Source: Candidatus Nomurabacteria bacterium
GTDB lineage: Bacteria > Patescibacteriota > Minisyncoccia > Phycocordibacterales > UBA9973
DNA length: 41,829 nucleotides
Direction of reading: 5' to 3'
Assembly (NCBI GenBank): GCA_029288725.1
Contig: JARIGS010000016.1
Location: forward strand, 1 to 41,829
A program made the position numbers and the translations under genes. This document shows positions 26,695 through 35,401 of this stretch, piece by piece (the stretch's first letter is position 1; each line of letters begins with the position of its first letter). The notes under the pieces are model-generated. The model worked only from the letters and a program-made list of their open reading frames with translations. It was not told the origin of the DNA and searched no databases.

Positions 26695-27738
26695 ATGCAT
26701 GATCAGGTGTTGTATCGTAAATATCGTCCGGGAAGCTGGGAAGAAGTAGTGGGGCAGGAGCACATTGTTTCTGTGTTATCGCAGTCAATTGAAAGTGGTA
26801 ATTTCTCGCACGCGTATTTGTTTACTGGCAGTCGCGGTACGGGCAAGACCTCCGTTGCTCGTATTTTTGCCAAGGCCCTTGGGACAAATCCTGAGGACAT
26901 TACTGAGATAGATGCTGCCTCCAATCGCGGCATTGATGATATCCGGGCATTGCGCGAAGCAGTGCGCGTGTTGCCATTCTCCTCACGCTTCAAGGTCTAC
27001 ATCATTGATGAAGTCCATATGCTTTCGCGCGATGCATTCAATGCATTGCTCAAGACATTGGAGGAGCCACCAGCCCACTGTATTTTCATACTAGCAACAA
27101 CGGAGCTCGATAAGGTGCCAGAAACCATTCTTTCTCGCTGTCAGACATTTTCATTCCGCAAGCCGACTGAGCGCACCTTGGTTAAGGAAGTGGAGCGCAT
27201 TGCGGCTGAGGAAAAGGTAGTCATTGATGCCGACAGCGCGGCATTGGTAGCGTTTCTGGGTGACGGTTCATTCCGCGATACCTTGAGTATCTTGCAGAAA
27301 GTCTTTTCTGCCAGCAAGAATCGCGTCATTACCCGTGAGCTGACTGAGTCTGTCACTGGCGCACCGTCGCTCACTGTTATTCACGAGCTCTATGCGGCAC
27401 TGATTGCTCGAGACATTGATGCGTTATATAAAACCTTGGCAAGAGCGGAGGAGCATCACACTGATATGATGCTCTTGGCTCAGCTTTTGCTTGATACGAT
27501 GCGTTTGTCATTGAAATATCGCTATGCTCCAAGCAGCCGTGAGGAAATCGAGGCCAACTACTCTGAGCACTATGCCGAAGTGATCAAAAAGGGGGCGGTG
27601 GAAAATGCCGATGCTATTTCCTCCCGCGGTATTGTTGCTCTTATCACTGCCATCGAACGCATTGCCTATGCCTCTATTCCAACGCTGCCACTCGAACTGG
27701 CATTTATTGAAATGACCGGAGTAGAGCAGTCTTCGTAA
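26695..27738 (+). CDS. dnaX: DNA polymerase III subunit gamma/tau, short form
   Basis: YRKYRPGSWEEVVGQEHIVSVL; GSRGTGKTSVARIFAKAL; EIDAASNRGIDDIRALREAV; YIIDEVHMLSRDAFNALLKTLEEPP. Confidence 0.93.
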   Translation: MHDQVLYRKYRPGSWEEVVGQEHIVSVLSQSIESGNFSHAYLFTGSRGTGKTSVARIFAKALGTNPEDITEIDAASNRGIDDIRALREAVRVLPFSSRFKVYIIDEVHMLSRDAFNALLKTLEEPPAHCIFILATTELDKVPETILSRCQTFSFRKPTERTLVKEVERIAAEEKVVIDADSAALVAFLGDGSFRDTLSILQKVFSASKNRVITRELTESVTGAPSLTVIHELYAALIARDIDALYKTLARAEEHHTDMMLLAQLLLDTMRLSLKYRYAPSSREEIEANYSEHYAEVIKKGAVENADAISSRGIVALITAIERIAYASIPTLPLELAFIEMTGVEQSS

Positions 27739-27742
27739 AAAA

Positions 27743-27778
27743 GAAAAAGGGTGTGTTCGCTTTGCGAACACACCCTTA
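27743..27778. terminator. Rho-independent terminator
   Basis: aagggtgtgttcgc ttt gcgaacacaccctt. Confidence 0.85.
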
Positions 27779-27779
27779 C

Positions 27780-27971
27780 TTAGCTACTCCAATTGTTTTT
27801 AATTTTCTTCTTCATCCAAAACTTCGCTGTACGAAATCCGCTTTTCCAACGAAATGGATTAGTCAAAAATAAGATTCCTTTACTGATACCTATTGTCGTT
27901 GAAGGAAAGGTAATTAAAATCATAAAAATCACAACAGGAATAGACCACCAATTCCAAACACTATTTTTCAT
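27780..27971 (-). CDS. small membrane protein, hypothetical
   Basis: 63-aa ORF with one hydrophobic segment and basic C-terminus, next to a terminator. Confidence 0.45.
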   Translation of the reverse strand: MKNSVWNWWSIPVVIFMILITFPSTTIGISKGILFLTNPFRWKSGFRTAKFWMKKKIKNNWSS

Positions 27972-28071
27972 TGTGATATGTTTTCTAAACTATAGCATTC
28001 ATACCATCAGGGTCAATTATTCCACCCTTTGAGTTAGACCTATTTTTATGGTATAAAACACACGTTCTTAT

Positions 28072-28142
28072 TGCGGGTTCGTCTAATGGTAGGACTACGG
28101 TTTTTGGTGCCGTCTATTGGGGTTCGAGTCCCTGACCCGCAG
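28072..28142 (+). tRNA. tRNA-Gln (TTG); apparent integration target
   Basis: Acceptor tgcgggt/acccgca; anticodon arm acggt-ttTTGgt-gccgt. Confidence 0.9.
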
Positions 28143-29741
28143 CACTCGTGGACTGTTTGCACACATTTGTTCAAACTGTTCTTGTTTTTCAACAGTATTT
28201 ATTGGTTCTAACCGTTCTTTTATCGCTTTTACTTCTCCTGAGACTTTTGTAAGTGGGAACAGGCACTTTTCTATATCAATGCTAATCATTTTATCTTTTA
28301 CTAGCAGGTTCGAACCTAATGCTGAAAGTATTGCGCGTCGTTCATGAATGGTGCCGTTCTTAAACTTTGCCACTGCTTGGTCAATGAATGTGAACATTTC
28401 ATCACCAGTGTTCATCCAAGCATCCACACGCTTCGCCGTTGTTGCAAATAGGTCTTCCAGTCGTTTCTTCTCGGCAAGGAGTGGTGTACGTCTCCTGGTG
28501 AACTCCTCACCGTCAATTTCTCCACTAGCACGCATGTCGGAGAAGCCGTCTATTTTCGCTAGGCAGGCCTTATACGCTTTCTGCTGGCTTTCTACAACCG
28601 CATTACGGCTGCTGATTTCTTTTTCGTTTTCTTTTTCCCACCATTTCATGGCGAACGAATGAAATTCTGGTGGTATATCAACAGTATTTATCTCTGCAAT
28701 AACCTGCTTTTCCAATTCTTTTTGTTCAACGGAACGCTGTGTACAGTTTGGATTAACCCGTTTCGTGCAGTGGTAGTAGACATAGAGATTCACGCTCCCG
28801 TCTCTCAGTTTTTTTGATTTGGTCTCCGCCGTGATTGCTGCACCACACTCTGCACAACGCATCATGCCAGTGAAGTCAAAAACATGTGTCTTTGGTCGTG
28901 GGCGGCCTTTTCTTCCGAGTAGCACCTGAATTTTGTCGTATTCCTCCTCAGTCATGATTGCTTCATGTGTGCCTTGATACCATTTACCACTTCCAATAGG
29001 GTATTCATACATGCCGTAGTAAAACGTGTTTCCAAACATGCGGTAGATTGTGCTTCTTCCGAGCTTCTTGCCCTTTGGTGTTCGAAAGCCCCATTCATTG
29101 TTGGCAATGTCTCTAATCTCAAGGGGCTGATAAGTTCCTGTTAGCATTAGGTCAATCATCTTACGGATAAGCGGCAGGAGTTTCTCGTCAGATACGATAG
29201 TTTTATTTCCTTTTTCGGCATACTTATCATTCAAATAGCCAAGTGGTGCAGGGGCTGGGTAGATACCGAGCTTGGCTTTCTTCTCAAGTCCTCTGGTAAC
29301 ATCGATGCCTTTCTTGTCGTTCTCCATTTTTGCCTGGGTGCAGGCAAGCATGAACATAAACTTGTCCATTGGGGTATTACGGTACGTCTGACCTGGGGTA
29401 ATGATTTCATGCAACCTGCCTCTGTCCATCAGGTCAATAAGTAAAGCACTGTCAATCGCATTACGAGAAAGACGGTCAGCGTGCCACACGATGATGGAAT
29501 TGATAGCTCCGCTTTCAATACGTTCATACATTTCCTTGAACATGGGACGATTGTTTGTAGTCTTGGCGGATTTTGCTTCAACCAGGATGTTCTCCTCAGG
29601 AACCCGTACACCTATATTTCTAGCAATGTCATGGGCTGTGTCTATCTGTGCATCAATGGAGAGCACTTGACGGTCTTCACTTTCACTGCTTTTTCTTCCG
29701 TAAATTGCAGGCTTCAGTTTTATTTCTGCTTCGTTCTTCAT
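28095..29741 (-). CDS. large serine recombinase (resolvase + recombinase + zinc ribbon)
   Basis: AIYGRKSSESEDRQVLSIDAQID; IIVWHADRLSRNAIDS; recombinase-domain GFRTPKGKKLGRSTIYRMFGNTFYYG; MMRCAECGAAI...YYHCTKRVNPNC. Confidence 0.94.
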   Translation of the reverse strand: MKNEAEIKLKPAIYGRKSSESEDRQVLSIDAQIDTAHDIARNIGVRVPEENILVEAKSAKTTNNRPMFKEMYERIESGAINSIIVWHADRLSRNAIDSALLIDLMDRGRLHEIITPGQTYRNTPMDKFMFMLACTQAKMENDKKGIDVTRGLEKKAKLGIYPAPAPLGYLNDKYAEKGNKTIVSDEKLLPLIRKMIDLMLTGTYQPLEIRDIANNEWGFRTPKGKKLGRSTIYRMFGNTFYYGMYEYPIGSGKWYQGTHEAIMTEEEYDKIQVLLGRKGRPRPKTHVFDFTGMMRCAECGAAITAETKSKKLRDGSVNLYVYYHCTKRVNPNCTQRSVEQKELEKQVIAEINTVDIPPEFHSFAMKWWEKENEKEISSRNAVVESQQKAYKACLAKIDGFSDMRASGEIDGEEFTRRRTPLLAEKKRLEDLFATTAKRVDAWMNTGDEMFTFIDQAVAKFKNGTIHERRAILSALGSNLLVKDKMISIDIEKCLFPLTKVSGEVKAIKERLEPINTVEKQEQFEQMCANSPRVLRVRDSNPNRRHQKP

Positions 29742-29744
29742 AGG

Positions 29745-29930
29745 CTACTTTATCTTGCTCTTTTCGAGAAAGTTGTGGAACTCCTTTTGCTCAATGCGAA
29801 AGTCCTTGCCGATTTTGTAAGCGGTCAACTTCTTTGCGGCAATAGCGCGGTAAATCGTCATGATGTTTACCCGTAGCTTGTCGGCCAATTCCTTTGCGGT
29901 GTAGTATTCATGCTCTTTCATATTGTCCAT
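29745..29930 (-). CDS. excisionase-family HTH DNA-binding protein
   Basis: EYYTAKELADKLRVNIMTIYRAIAAKKLTAYKIGKDFRIEQKEFHNFL. Confidence 0.87.
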   Translation of the reverse strand: MDNMKEHEYYTAKELADKLRVNIMTIYRAIAAKKLTAYKIGKDFRIEQKEFHNFLEKSKIK

Positions 29931-29967
29931 ATTAGTATACTTTACTATTCTTTACACAGCAATTCTG

Positions 29968-31089
29968 CTAACTTCTGTTCATCAGCTTCTCGATAATCAT
30001 TTTTTCCTCGTCTGTGAGAATGGATTGGTCTTTGTTCTCACTAGAATTGTTGGTCAACTTTTGAACAATTTTTACAGCATCCTCGTTGCTCATGCTACCG
30101 TAGCCATAAGCACCAAATGTGGTAGCAACATTCTCATGACCAAGGTTCAGGCTGATGGCTCTCTTTTCTTCCTCGGTCAGTCTTCGCTTACTGAGAATAC
30201 TTACAACCAGATGGCGAAATGAGTGCGGGTGGAAATACGGCACACCAGCGTTAATGCATCGCTTCTCATAAATTTTGCGTGCTGCCCCTGTGCCCACCCA
30301 GAAGTCCTTGCTGATAGCCTCTTTGCTGTAGTTGTTTTTGTCTGCCGTGAATGAGCTAAGTGTCGCAGGGAAAATGGGGTCGTCCCCGTTAAAGCCTTTT
30401 GATTCGAGATACTCATACCATTCAACAAAGCACTGCTTTGGTACATCCCAGCCAATAGGGAAAAATGTGCTCAGTATTCGCTTAGAGTTCTTTGTACGGA
30501 CTCCATCACCAGGATTCTGGTCTATTTCCATACTGTTCTTGTCGAAGCTCTTCATTTTCAGGGAGATAATGGCAGAGATGCGAGCTCCAGTGGCAAATGC
30601 AAAGCAAATCATTGCCTTGTCACGCATCGCTATCTCTGTCTTGTCATCAATGGATTCAATGATTTTCTTGATGTCCTCAAACGCTGGCAGCTTCTTTGTC
30701 GTGCCAGAGCGGGCGATGCGTGCATCTTTCTTTGACAGCCGCAGGAAGTCAATATCGCTTTTCACTATCTTGCTTTTGTAAGTCGGCTGCTCGGACAACC
30801 ATTCAAAGAACTTCTTTATTCGCCTTAGATAGTTGTACTGCGTAGTGAGGGAGACTTTCCCTGAATCGGTTTTTGATGCCCGACTGCTCAGCCACTCAGT
30901 AAAGGCGACAGCCTTTGACTTGTTGTAGGTGGAAAAATCCTCATTATCGGTGAATGTTTGCCATTGTGAAATGGCTTCGGCGAACACTCGTACCGAGCTT
31001 TTTGCGAATCCTTGGCCGCCTTTCAGATGGTCAAAGAACTCTCGCTTTATTCGTTCGTTTTCGTAGCTTGTTTTTGTCATAGAAGTCAT
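29968..31089 (-). CDS. tyrosine recombinase/phage-type integrase
   Basis: FATGARISAIISLKM; HPHSFRHLVVSILSKR; LGHENVATTFGAYGYGS. Confidence 0.9.
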   Translation of the reverse strand: MTSMTKTSYENERIKREFFDHLKGGQGFAKSSVRVFAEAISQWQTFTDNEDFSTYNKSKAVAFTEWLSSRASKTDSGKVSLTTQYNYLRRIKKFFEWLSEQPTYKSKIVKSDIDFLRLSKKDARIARSGTTKKLPAFEDIKKIIESIDDKTEIAMRDKAMICFAFATGARISAIISLKMKSFDKNSMEIDQNPGDGVRTKNSKRILSTFFPIGWDVPKQCFVEWYEYLESKGFNGDDPIFPATLSSFTADKNNYSKEAISKDFWVGTGAARKIYEKRCINAGVPYFHPHSFRHLVVSILSKRRLTEEEKRAISLNLGHENVATTFGAYGYGSMSNEDAVKIVQKLTNNSSENKDQSILTDEEKMIIEKLMNRS

Positions 31090-31159
31090 ACAAGTTGTTA
31101 TTGTTAATAATGGACATTTAAGTGGGAGAAGAGAGTATCATTTAGTCCTTTCGGTAGGG

Positions 31160-31504
31160 TTATATTGTCCTGCATATTTTCCCGTTGCAGACACGGCATG
31201 TGCCTAATTTTCTGCCACCCAGCTCCCTGATTGAGCCTCGTCTTGCGTACCGTGCCGCCTTACAGGTAAGGCAGTAAAACTGGTTGCGATTCAGGATAAC
31301 TTTCTTCTTCGCGTCCTTTTTCCTTAGAAAGTCCTTTATGTCGCTGCCCATCATCAGTATGGGTTTCTTGCCCCCAGGTATTGTTTTCAAACCATTGGCA
31401 ATCCATCGGGAGCAAGTCTTTTCATCAACACCAAGTTCGGCTGATAGCTCCTTGACGGTATAGCTCATATGGCCGTAGACTTTTTGACTATTGATTCTAG
31501 TCAT
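31160..31504 (-). CDS. HTH DNA-binding protein with C-terminal Cys2-Cys2 motif
   Basis: YTVKELSAELGVDEKTCSRWIANGLKTIPGGKKPILMMGSDIKDFL; CLTCKAARYARRG...CRVCNGKI. Confidence 0.75.
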   Translation of the reverse strand: MTRINSQKVYGHMSYTVKELSAELGVDEKTCSRWIANGLKTIPGGKKPILMMGSDIKDFLRKKDAKKKVILNRNQFYCLTCKAARYARRGSIRELGGRKLGTCRVCNGKICRTI

Positions 31505-31677
31505 ATGCTGCCAGCCGCACTGCTAGTATTTGCGGACTTGGTATCCGCTGCCAAAACAGCCCTGTATAGAGCAAGGAGCTTGTTGGCACGAAACGATGCC
31601 TCCTCGTCGCTTAATACCACGCCGAAACGCTTTTCGTACAAATCCTTATATTCGTCTATGGCCTGCTTCGGTAACAT
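31501..31677 (-). CDS. small hypothetical protein
   Basis: MLPKQAIDEYKDLYEKRFGVVLSDEEASFRANKLLALYRAVLA...; start at 31677 preferred since a terminator-like hairpin lies upstream. Confidence 0.65.
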   Translation of the reverse strand: MLPKQAIDEYKDLYEKRFGVVLSDEEASFRANKLLALYRAVLAADTKSANTSSAAGSI

Positions 31678-31699
31678 GGCAAGCCGAGTGTATACACAT

Positions 31700-31729
31700 A
31701 AAAAAGCCCTGAAAATTGGGCTTTTTAGG
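31700..31729. terminator. bidirectional terminator-like hairpin
   Basis: aaaaaagccc tgaaaatt gggcttttta. Confidence 0.8.
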
Positions 31730-31819
31730 GACGATATGAGTGGTTCTATTAAGAATGCTTTAATTAATAAATATGCAGGCAGCCAATCCACCTATGGACA
31801 CTCCTATTGATTTCATGTT

Positions 31820-33103
31820 CTATTGATATTTGATGACCATTTGGTATTTTCCTGTTCCAATACTATCTATCGTGGCTGGAAAGTTGCCCTTCTTGAGCTT
31901 CGCTCTCAAGCGTTTTAATCCATCTCGAAAGGCTGAATCATCCCTATAGCCCCCAACCTTTTGCAGTGTTTCAATATCAGCATCTTTACCGCTATTTGAA
32001 AGGGTATCATTACGTTCTATTCTAGCGTTCGCAAGCAGTAATTGTATCATCGCCTTTTGTCCTCGTTCGATTGGAACTTTTGTTGTGCCGAAACAGAGAC
32101 TTTCATTCTCAATGAAAATATCCTTCCGAGTTTTGCTTCTTGGAACCGTCAACTGTTGCTCACCAGCACTATCATTTTCCAGTGCTTGTAGAAATGTATT
32201 GTGGACTATTTGAAGAGCTGCCTTGAAGGTAGGCATACTAAGCCTATCGAGCTCGGGGGAGAAAGCCCCCTTAAACTTTCTTGGGCTATCTGGCCGAGTT
32301 TGACCCATCAGATGTTGCAGGTCTTCTGCCATAAATGCTATTTCCATAATATCCTCAGCACGGAACGCATGCCCAAACGCACTTTCTTCGTCTGAAATCT
32401 CCCAGAAGCTCATGTTTTCTAGTACAGCATCGTAAGAGCTCTTAAATTGAAACAGTAGTTCAAATGAACCCCAGGGCTTAAGCGAGCGTTCTCTTTCAAG
32501 TATTATCTCTTGTTCAAAACGCTCAGGCCATTTTTTTGAAAAAATGAAACTACCGCTATCATTTCCCGCGAACCAGTAACCACTGGTACCCTTGATACGC
32601 TGGTAATAGTCTGTATATGCATTCTGCGAAACATGGAAGTCCTTTAGCTCTCCACCATAGCCCATTTTTTGCAAATTTGTAGCGATGTCAAAAAGATACA
32701 CTTGCATGTTATCAGAATAAAAACCACTTCTACGCATTTCCTTGTTCTCATATGCTTCAAGTTCCGCTATTAAATCGTTATAGGGAGGCTTAGGAAAAGT
32801 AGAATGCCGTTCAAACAGGCTTGAATCTATAGAGCTGGTTCTGATAATATCCATGATTTTGTTCTTTGCTGCACGCATTTCTTCTTCTGCCGCTTTCTCA
32901 ATCTCCTCAATTTTTTCATAACGGATGTTACGCTCCCTTATTTGCTTATCAAAAATCCCTTTGAGAAGGGGCGTTTCAAGGGCATATTTTACATATAGCT
33001 CCAATGCCCTGAAAAATGCTAACGCATCTTCTTGTCCAGCAGCGATGGCGTGCAAGCGCTCAAGAGCTTTTTCAGTTTTATCGCTTGAATCCTTAGCAAT
33101 CAT
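31820..33103 (-). CDS. hypothetical protein with a possible C-terminal winged-helix-like region
   Basis: 427-aa ORF; C-term LCFGTTKVPIERGQKAMIQLLLAN...VGGYRDDSAFRDGLKRLRAKLKKG. Confidence 0.65.
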   Translation of the reverse strand: MIAKDSSDKTEKALERLHAIAAGQEDALAFFRALELYVKYALETPLLKGIFDKQIRERNIRYEKIEEIEKAAEEEMRAAKNKIMDIIRTSSIDSSLFERHSTFPKPPYNDLIAELEAYENKEMRRSGFYSDNMQVYLFDIATNLQKMGYGGELKDFHVSQNAYTDYYQRIKGTSGYWFAGNDSGSFIFSKKWPERFEQEIILERERSLKPWGSFELLFQFKSSYDAVLENMSFWEISDEESAFGHAFRAEDIMEIAFMAEDLQHLMGQTRPDSPRKFKGAFSPELDRLSMPTFKAALQIVHNTFLQALENDSAGEQQLTVPRSKTRKDIFIENESLCFGTTKVPIERGQKAMIQLLLANARIERNDTLSNSGKDADIETLQKVGGYRDDSAFRDGLKRLRAKLKKGNFPATIDSIGTGKYQMVIKYQ

Positions 33104-33150
33104 TTATTTACTTTACTTTACATTTGGCCTGAAAACAACAATGCTTTTTA

Positions 33151-33178
33151 TTTACATTGAACGGGTAAATGGTATAGT
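33151..33178 (+). promoter_or_regulatory. sigma-70-like promoter of the structured RNA candidate
   Basis: TTTACA (33151-33156) - 16 nt - TATAGT (33173-33178). Confidence 0.6.
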
Positions 33179-33184
33179 ACAAGC

Positions 33185-33336
33185 ATAACTGAATAGTAGC
33201 CTAAACCAGCGAATAATCGCTGGCATGGCGAAGAAACCGCACGATACTAAAAACCCCATCAGTAGGGCGTATCGTGCGTCGCGTCTGGAAACGGACGTGT
33301 GGAGCTTCACGGCTTCTCCTAGTGATGGGCTTTTTC
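33185..33336 (+). ncRNA. candidate structured non-coding RNA
   Basis: Hairpins 33206-33212/33217-33223, 33238-33246/33270-33278, 33280-33287/33292-33299 (GAAA tetraloop); 33255-33266 pairs with 33318-33329 (11/12) before a CTTTTT tract. Confidence 0.5.
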
Positions 33337-33373
33337 GTGCCTTTTCACTGGGATTATCAGCTAAATAATTTCC

Positions 33374-34546
33374 ATGAAAAACTATTACGAGACACTCGGC
33401 ATTTCCCAGAATGCTACCCAAGAAGAGGTAAAGAACGCTTTTAATAAGGAATCGAAGCTTAACAATTCTGAAGATTTTTCAATACGAGACAAACGTTTCA
33501 GTGAAATCAGTGAGGCATATTTCACCCTTTCAAAGCCAGTAGAACGGGCAAAATATGATTTCAAACTTAGCGGTAAAACCGCTGAAGCATTAAAAAAGCC
33601 AGAAAAAGTAGAGAGTAAGCAAGTGATAAAAAAGAGAAACCCACTTCTCACTGGCTTATATACTGTCCTAGCCGTTATAGGTGCCGTTGGTATCTTCAGT
33701 TCACTGTTCCCTCAAAGCTATACAGTGTATCCTGTCGGCTGTGCAATTTCGGATTCTGCCAACCTAACGGTCAACTCTTCTGGCGAGCTTGATTTTACTC
33801 ACTGCCAAAACCCTCAAGCTGGCGAGCGAGAAACATTCAAGGTTGATGCTGGTAAGAACCAAGTTATAGAAACATCCCCAGATAGTTCTGATGTTGTAGC
33901 ACTGAAGGATTGTACCGTTCAGGATGATGAGCACTGGAGTTGTGGTGATTATTCGAATTGGTCTGGTGGCATATTCGGAGCAATAGTAACAAGTAGAAGT
34001 GGCGACAACTTTAGCGAATCAGGTCTATCAGGGATTTATTTTGTAACTGAAAGCCAGTGGAACTCTATCAATAACGGCAAGCCTGGTTCTTGCAGCACTG
34101 ATGCTTGTAGTGGTAAAAATCCTGGCTCATCAACAGACAGCGATACAACACAAAGCACGGTAACGATTGGGAATGACCCAGTAACTCAGGGGAATATAAA
34201 ATACACTTTTGACTTAAACAATTTAGGAAACACTATTCCAAATGATAGTGGTAATTTTTCAGGAATGACCACAAATGGAGCGTGGGAAGCGGTTACGTTG
34301 CATATGACCAACACCTCTGATTCCAATGTTGTGATTACTCCTACACAATTTCAGCTGACAGACCAGACTGGGCGGCAGTATCAGCCTACAGCCTGGTACC
34401 TATGCAATGACACGGTTGAACATGAGGGTACGGACTACGGCAGCAGCATAACGCTGAAGCCAGGAATAGACTGTGATACGAAGGTACTATTTGAAACAGC
34501 GAAGGATTCAAACGCCTTCACAATATCGGTCAACTACAATAGCTAG
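33374..34546 (+). CDS. membrane-anchored J-like domain protein with C-terminal DUF4352-like domain
   Basis: KNYYETLGISQNATQEEVKNAFNKESKLNNSEDFSIRDKRFSEISEAYFTLSKPVERAKYDFK; TM LLTGLYTVLAVIGAVGIFSSLF; beta-rich C-term with NTSDSNVVITPTQFQLTDQTGRQY. Confidence 0.78.
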   Translation: MKNYYETLGISQNATQEEVKNAFNKESKLNNSEDFSIRDKRFSEISEAYFTLSKPVERAKYDFKLSGKTAEALKKPEKVESKQVIKKRNPLLTGLYTVLAVIGAVGIFSSLFPQSYTVYPVGCAISDSANLTVNSSGELDFTHCQNPQAGERETFKVDAGKNQVIETSPDSSDVVALKDCTVQDDEHWSCGDYSNWSGGIFGAIVTSRSGDNFSESGLSGIYFVTESQWNSINNGKPGSCSTDACSGKNPGSSTDSDTTQSTVTIGNDPVTQGNIKYTFDLNNLGNTIPNDSGNFSGMTTNGAWEAVTLHMTNTSDSNVVITPTQFQLTDQTGRQYQPTAWYLCNDTVEHEGTDYGSSITLKPGIDCDTKVLFETAKDSNAFTISVNYNS

Positions 34547-35325
34547 GAACTCATTAAGTCGGGATATTTTTCCGTAATAGCTTTCCTTGCCAGGTTCGCC
34601 AGAGGTACCAAGTACTGCTCCAGTTTTTGGAACGGGAAGCTCTTTCCGCCGTTAGGATGCATGTTGTCACGCAAATGCGTGTAAATGGATACTCTTGTTA
34701 CGCCTTTGCCTCTTCGAGTGGAAGGCTCTGTCTCTACTGATGGCTCACTCGCAATAATGTACTTCTCAACGTCTATTCCCAGCAGGTATTTTGCAACGTG
34801 CTCCAAAACTCGGTAGTAGAGGATGAACTGAAGTTGTTTTGAAGTCTCCGAAACAGCTTCTCTCCACATCATCAGGACGTTTTCACGCTCGGTATCCACC
34901 TCTTCCTCAAAGACCCTCTTCAGCCTATCCAGGCTTTCTCTGCCGAGCCCTAGGGTCATAGACACCCTGTCAGCCGTCATTGCAAAGTCCATGACATCAA
35001 CACTTATTCTTCGGCTGCCGCTGCCGTCTCGCTCTTCCTGGGTTCTGCTTAACGAAACGACCTTGTAGCTCCCAGTCGAGACGTTGTACCTCCAGCTAAG
35101 AACGTTTGACAGTTTCAGCAGCTCTGATTCTGCCAGGAACATAGCCTGGGGGTTGTCTTGAGCCTGTAGCTCAAACCTGATGTCTATGAGGTCATTGTCA
35201 TTGGGATTGCTACTGACGATGCCTTTCAACCCTGAGGAAGTATTGTATTCTAAGGGCTCGTTTAGGCTGATTCCATTCCCTCCGTCCCCGATTTTTATTG
35301 CGGCTGCTACATTAAATTTGTTCAT
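34543..35325 (-). CDS. hypothetical protein, possibly HEPN-like C-terminus
   Basis: 260-aa ORF; LQFILYYRVLEHVAKYLL and HLRDNMHPNGG. Confidence 0.6.
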   Translation of the reverse strand: MNKFNVAAAIKIGDGGNGISLNEPLEYNTSSGLKGIVSSNPNDNDLIDIRFELQAQDNPQAMFLAESELLKLSNVLSWRYNVSTGSYKVVSLSRTQEERDGSGSRRISVDVMDFAMTADRVSMTLGLGRESLDRLKRVFEEEVDTERENVLMMWREAVSETSKQLQFILYYRVLEHVAKYLLGIDVEKYIIASEPSVETEPSTRRGKGVTRVSIYTHLRDNMHPNGGKSFPFQKLEQYLVPLANLARKAITEKYPDLMSS

Positions 35326-35401
35326 TGCCTACATATTACGATAAATAGACATATCTTGCCCATGGCTGGCATATGGCCTGCTTTTCCTATAAGCTATTCA
35401 C

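Noticed and set aside
33238-33336. Hammerhead or other known small ribozyme in the structured RNA
   Set aside because: No CUGAUGA/GAAA core or other ribozyme consensus could be matched by eye.
33152-33421. 89-aa - ORF through the structured RNA candidate
   Set aside because: No recognisable protein features; overlaps promoter, hairpins and the start of the J-like gene.
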